Below are positions 41,977 through 44,278 of a DNA stretch of 44,278 nt, in pieces. This DNA is from Bacteroidia bacterium. Its GTDB lineage: Bacteria > Bacteroidota > Bacteroidia > Bacteroidales > UBA932. Positions within the stretch are counted from its first letter, which is position 1. Every line of letters begins with the position of its first letter. A model generated the notes under the pieces. The model was not told the origin of the DNA and did not search any database. It saw only the letters and a program-made list of their open reading frames with translations. The position numbers were made by a program, and so were the translations under genes. The stretch lies in assembly GCA_009929175.1 (NCBI GenBank), contig SABC01000010.1:1-44278 (forward strand), written 5' to 3'.

Positions 41977-43071
41977 CTAATTTTTTATACTCCAAAACAC
42001 AATTAATGGATTTGCATCCTCGGGTATTTTATTGATTTCTATATAATCTAGAATTTGCCTATCAATAATTAACTTATCACTTGTGAGAACATTGGAAGGA
42101 GTGACAATGGATAGAAATTTATCATTCACTATGTCATACACAGGGAACAGATAATTGCTGTGAATATTATAACTAGTCTTGCTTTCTTTGCAGTAAATCA
42201 CATATCTGGATTGAATATTAAATGAAGATTGTGGAAAGAACAAATAAGAAAAACCAAAGAAATTGTTGTTAACAGAGATATAATCCAATTTTGTAGCAAC
42301 ATCCTGTTTTTCAAAAATACCAATTGCCTGTTGTGGAGATTCATATAATTGTTCCGGGACCTTATATACACCAAAATCCACATAGTATTGAGGTGTTAGG
42401 GTATCTTCATAAATTTTATAAACATAATTACTCGTACCATGTACAAATAGGGAATAATCCTTATTTCCAGTAAACGCTTTTTCGGCGAAAACCATATCTC
42501 TTACCTCAACAAAGGGGATATAACTCTTTGTTTGACCATTCCTTTGTATCTGAAGATTGAAATCCGGTCCCATATGATACCATGCAAACATCTCTTTAGA
42601 TAACCGGATACCGTCCAATACCATGGAAGAACCCTCTTGTGTTATAACATCCAAAAAATCACCACTACTACATGAATATCTCAATACTTTATTGTCCGAT
42701 GATAATATGAGAAGTTCATCGGTGTATTTATCAATTAAGAAGTTTTGAATGGACACATACTCTTTAGGACCTCTGCCCTTAGAAAATATCCTGAATTTCA
42801 ACTTCCCATCCTTTTGGAAACAAAGAATCTCATCCTGACTCTTGTTAAGGACAAAAAAATCAAACTTATGGAAAATTACTTTTCTGATGTTACCAATTGG
42901 AATAGAATCATCGAGTTGGATAATTTCATCGATTACAATCTTCTCCTTAATTAATGGGAAATCGTCTTTTTCTACATTTACAGCAATTGTTAAAAGCTCA
43001 TCGTCAGCTCTGTTATTACACGAAACAAGCATTAAACAAAAGAGAACTATTCGAATATATTTCATGATCAT
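41977..43071 (-). CDS. 6-bladed beta-propeller lipoprotein
   Basis: The 364-residue product has a lipoprotein signal with lipobox LMLVSC (Cys18 from the first Met; a second in-frame ATG two codons later is equally possible). The mature part has the pattern of Bacteroidota 6-bladed propeller (NHL-like) proteins: IIQLDDSIPIGNIRKVIFHK, then the family hallmark SKGRGPKEYVSIQNFLID near 97-114 and repeated strands such as DELLILSSDNKVLRYS. These proteins are surface or periplasmic and of unknown function, often found in clusters of paralogues. It lies 44 bases after a broken propeller fragment. Base composition is more A+T-rich than in the core genes. Confidence 0.82.
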   Translation of the reverse strand: MIMKYIRIVLFCLMLVSCNNRADDELLTIAVNVEKDDFPLIKEKIVIDEIIQLDDSIPIGNIRKVIFHKFDFFVLNKSQDEILCFQKDGKLKFRIFSKGRGPKEYVSIQNFLIDKYTDELLILSSDNKVLRYSCSSGDFLDVITQEGSSMVLDGIRLSKEMFAWYHMGPDFNLQIQRNGQTKSYIPFVEVRDMVFAEKAFTGNKDYSLFVHGTSNYVYKIYEDTLTPQYYVDFGVYKVPEQLYESPQQAIGIFEKQDVATKLDYISVNNNFFGFSYLFFPQSSFNIQSRYVIYCKESKTSYNIHSNYLFPVYDIVNDKFLSIVTPSNVLTSDKLIIDRQILDYIEINKIPEDANPLIVFWSIKN

Positions 43072-43115
43072 AGATATTTAGTAAATACTAAAGTAAAGTG
43101 TCAAATTGATTTCGA

Positions 43116-43328
43116 TTATCGACTTGTGATCTTTCTAAATAAGATTATGGGATTAACAAAGGTACCATTCCTGTCAAATTTCAAAATCTTATCGGGATTT
43201 ATAACCACGATATGTTTATCTGTTATGCATACCCTTGCATTTCCACCGATTAAGCTTTCTTGATTGGTTTCCAATTGAACCATTTCGTAGTTACTTAATA
43301 ATGTCGATAGTTCTAATCCATCGTTCAT
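43116..43328 (-). pseudogene. Remnant of a 6-bladed propeller lipoprotein gene
   Basis: A 70-codon frame encodes only the early part of a propeller protein: LSTLLSNYEMVQLETNQESL, then CITDKHIVVINPDKILKFDR and NGTFVN. In intact relatives this is preceded by a lipoprotein signal and followed by a G.GPGEY motif and five more blades. Here no signal peptide is encoded (an in-frame stop lies 10 codons upstream of the ATG) and the frame ends after IILFRKITSR. No continuation was found in the other frames before the next gene. I read it as a gene truncated at both ends, possibly through recombination with its neighbour. Confidence 0.68.
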
Positions 43329-43364
43329 GTGAAAAAATTGATAATTAATATTATGTTAGTGACA

Positions 43365-44278
43365 TCACCATATATACAACCCAAACAGAACATAAATATC
43401 CTCTCTGTCATTGCTGAGCGTAAATATATAATCGTCGTAATTTACATTAAGTTTCTTAAAAAAAGAGGGAGAAATTACTCTTTCTGTATAAATGGGAGAA
43501 GCCTCCATTCCTTTTAAGATTAGGCACTGCCTATTGTAAACATTGAGATAGACAGTTTGATTTTTTACAAGATTAGCAATTGGACCCAACAGTTTAAAAA
43601 AAACTGAATAATCACCTCTATTGTTGGCAATGCCTATGACTTTTTGGTTTGGGAAGGTGATGTTTAATGTGTCCTCAAACATTTTTGTACTACCAGGGTT
43701 TTCTAAAAAGTCACTTCCATAGAGGTAAATTGACATTCCATCGTTATGCCATTTTGCAGCCTTGTAATAGTTTTTGTAACAGAATTTTGACATGATAGAA
43801 CTGCATTCGTCCCTGAAGATTTCCCTTGAATATCTTTTATCAAGAAGTGAATCATGAATACTGAACAACTGAAAATATGAACCCTTTTCTACATTAAAGT
43901 TATACAATGCATGATATCTGTTTTTGTATTGCAGGTAAATAACGCTATCCTGCAGGTTCTTGTACCCAGGGATAAAGTAAAAAGATGTTACCAAATCCCG
44001 CTGTTTACTATGCATCTGATAAACAAAATGATCAGTTAAAAATTTAACCCCAAAAAGCTTATTGACCAACCGCGCGTTTGCATTGAACAAATTCCTTTCA
44101 ATCATATTACACTCAGAGGATGGAGCAAATTCGGCATATAAATCTGTAGAAACTCTCAGGTTGTCATTATAAAAAGAGGTATAGGCACTTTCTATGAAGA
44201 AATTGCTTTTAGAATAATGGCTGGCTATGTGATCTTTATTTACCCTCAGAATCGAGCACGACACAAACGTTGCCAGTG
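43365..44278 (-). CDS. Lipoprotein of unknown function, 5' end beyond the window
   Basis: The frame is open to the right edge. Reading in from base 44278 it gives LATFVSCSILRVNKD, which looks like the end of a lipoprotein signal with lipobox TFVSC, so only about 10-15 N-terminal residues are missing; a GTG inside the signal (44262-44264) is not the start. About 304 residues are visible. I do not recognise a family. The mature protein is rich in aromatic and polar residues, with beta-strand-like stretches (DLVTSFYFIPGYKN, DSVIYLQYKNRYHALYNFNV, MSIYLYGSDFLENPGSTKMF) and ends DREDIYVLFGLYIW. It may be a distant propeller-type protein, judged by its neighbours; this is inference. Confidence 0.7.
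   Translation of the reverse strand, partial: LATFVSCSILRVNKDHIASHYSKSNFFIESAYTSFYNDNLRVSTDLYAEFAPSSECNMIERNLFNANARLVNKLFGVKFLTDHFVYQMHSKQRDLVTSFYFIPGYKNLQDSVIYLQYKNRYHALYNFNVEKGSYFQLFSIHDSLLDKRYSREIFRDECSSIMSKFCYKNYYKAAKWHNDGMSIYLYGSDFLENPGSTKMFEDTLNITFPNQKVIGIANNRGDYSVFFKLLGPIANLVKNQTVYLNVYNRQCLILKGMEASPIYTERVISPSFFKKLNVNYDDYIFTLSNDREDIYVLFGLYIW

Noticed and set aside
1-44278. CRISPR arrays, tRNA or rRNA genes, integrases, complete insertion sequences
   Set aside because: None of the expected repeats, cloverleaf-like segments, rRNA stretches or transposase motifs was seen on either strand by reading; a covariance-model scan could still find a small RNA.

Overview
This window reads as a chromosomal segment of a Bacteroidota bacterium, probably order Bacteroidales. 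The evidence is a set of lineage-typical families (DUF4249, DUF4270, DUF4294, DUF5686, DUF3098, TonB-dependent receptors with carboxypeptidase-like regulatory domains, 6-bladed propeller lipoproteins) and repeated promoter elements of the Bacteroidota type (-7 TAnnTTTG, sometimes with a -33 TTG). No rRNA, tRNA, CRISPR array, intact insertion sequence or phage module was seen. The genus cannot be fixed from the sequence alone.

Layout. (1) 1-4476, minus strand: an outer-membrane uptake operon of an exported orphan protein, a TonB-dependent receptor and a DUF4249 lipoprotein that runs off the left edge. (2) 4630-5160, plus: a YbaK-type prolyl-tRNA editing protein. (3) 5249-15909, minus: a 22-gene ribosomal/transcription/secretion operon from rplP to rplQ, with infA, map, secY and rpoA, closed by a hairpin terminator at about 5180-5220. 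It begins at rplP with its own promoter; the S10-half genes that normally come before it (rpsC, rplV, rpsS, rplB and so on) are not here. (4) 16079-18545, minus: a GltS-like glutamate symporter and an exported M19 dipeptidase. (5) 18643-21941: a DUF4294 protein convergent with an envelope operon ftsX-DUF3098-uppP-lpxH. (6) 22031-24207, plus: a truncated glycogen-synthase-like protein coupled to a DUF4270 lipoprotein. (7) 24286-25789, minus: acpP-fabF. (8) 26002-26634, plus: purN, convergent with (9) 26625-30999, minus: exported M20D amidohydrolase, exported nitroreductase and a DUF5686 outer-membrane protein. (10) 31096-38212, plus: a BtuB-like TonB receptor and two exported S9 peptidases (a DPP5-like lipoprotein and a 944-residue enzyme). 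(11) 38312-41475: a KAS III (FabH-like) enzyme convergent with an exported MG2/plug-like protein. (12) 41476-44278: a visibly A+T-richer accessory stretch with a 501-base gene-poor gap holding a perfect 12-bp tandem repeat, a 6-bladed propeller lipoprotein, a broken propeller remnant and a lipoprotein running off the right edge.

Together the genes suggest a Gram-negative cell that degrades proteins and peptides outside the cytoplasm (M19, M20D, two S9 peptidases, glutamate uptake, TonB receptors). No clear new multi-gene system stands out. The observations most worth checking are the split S10/spc ribosomal cluster, the possible N-terminal extension of L5, the degenerate glycogen-synthase domain fused by overlap to DUF4270, the exported nitroreductase operon with a TTG-started DUF5686 gene, and the eroding propeller-lipoprotein cluster at the right end.
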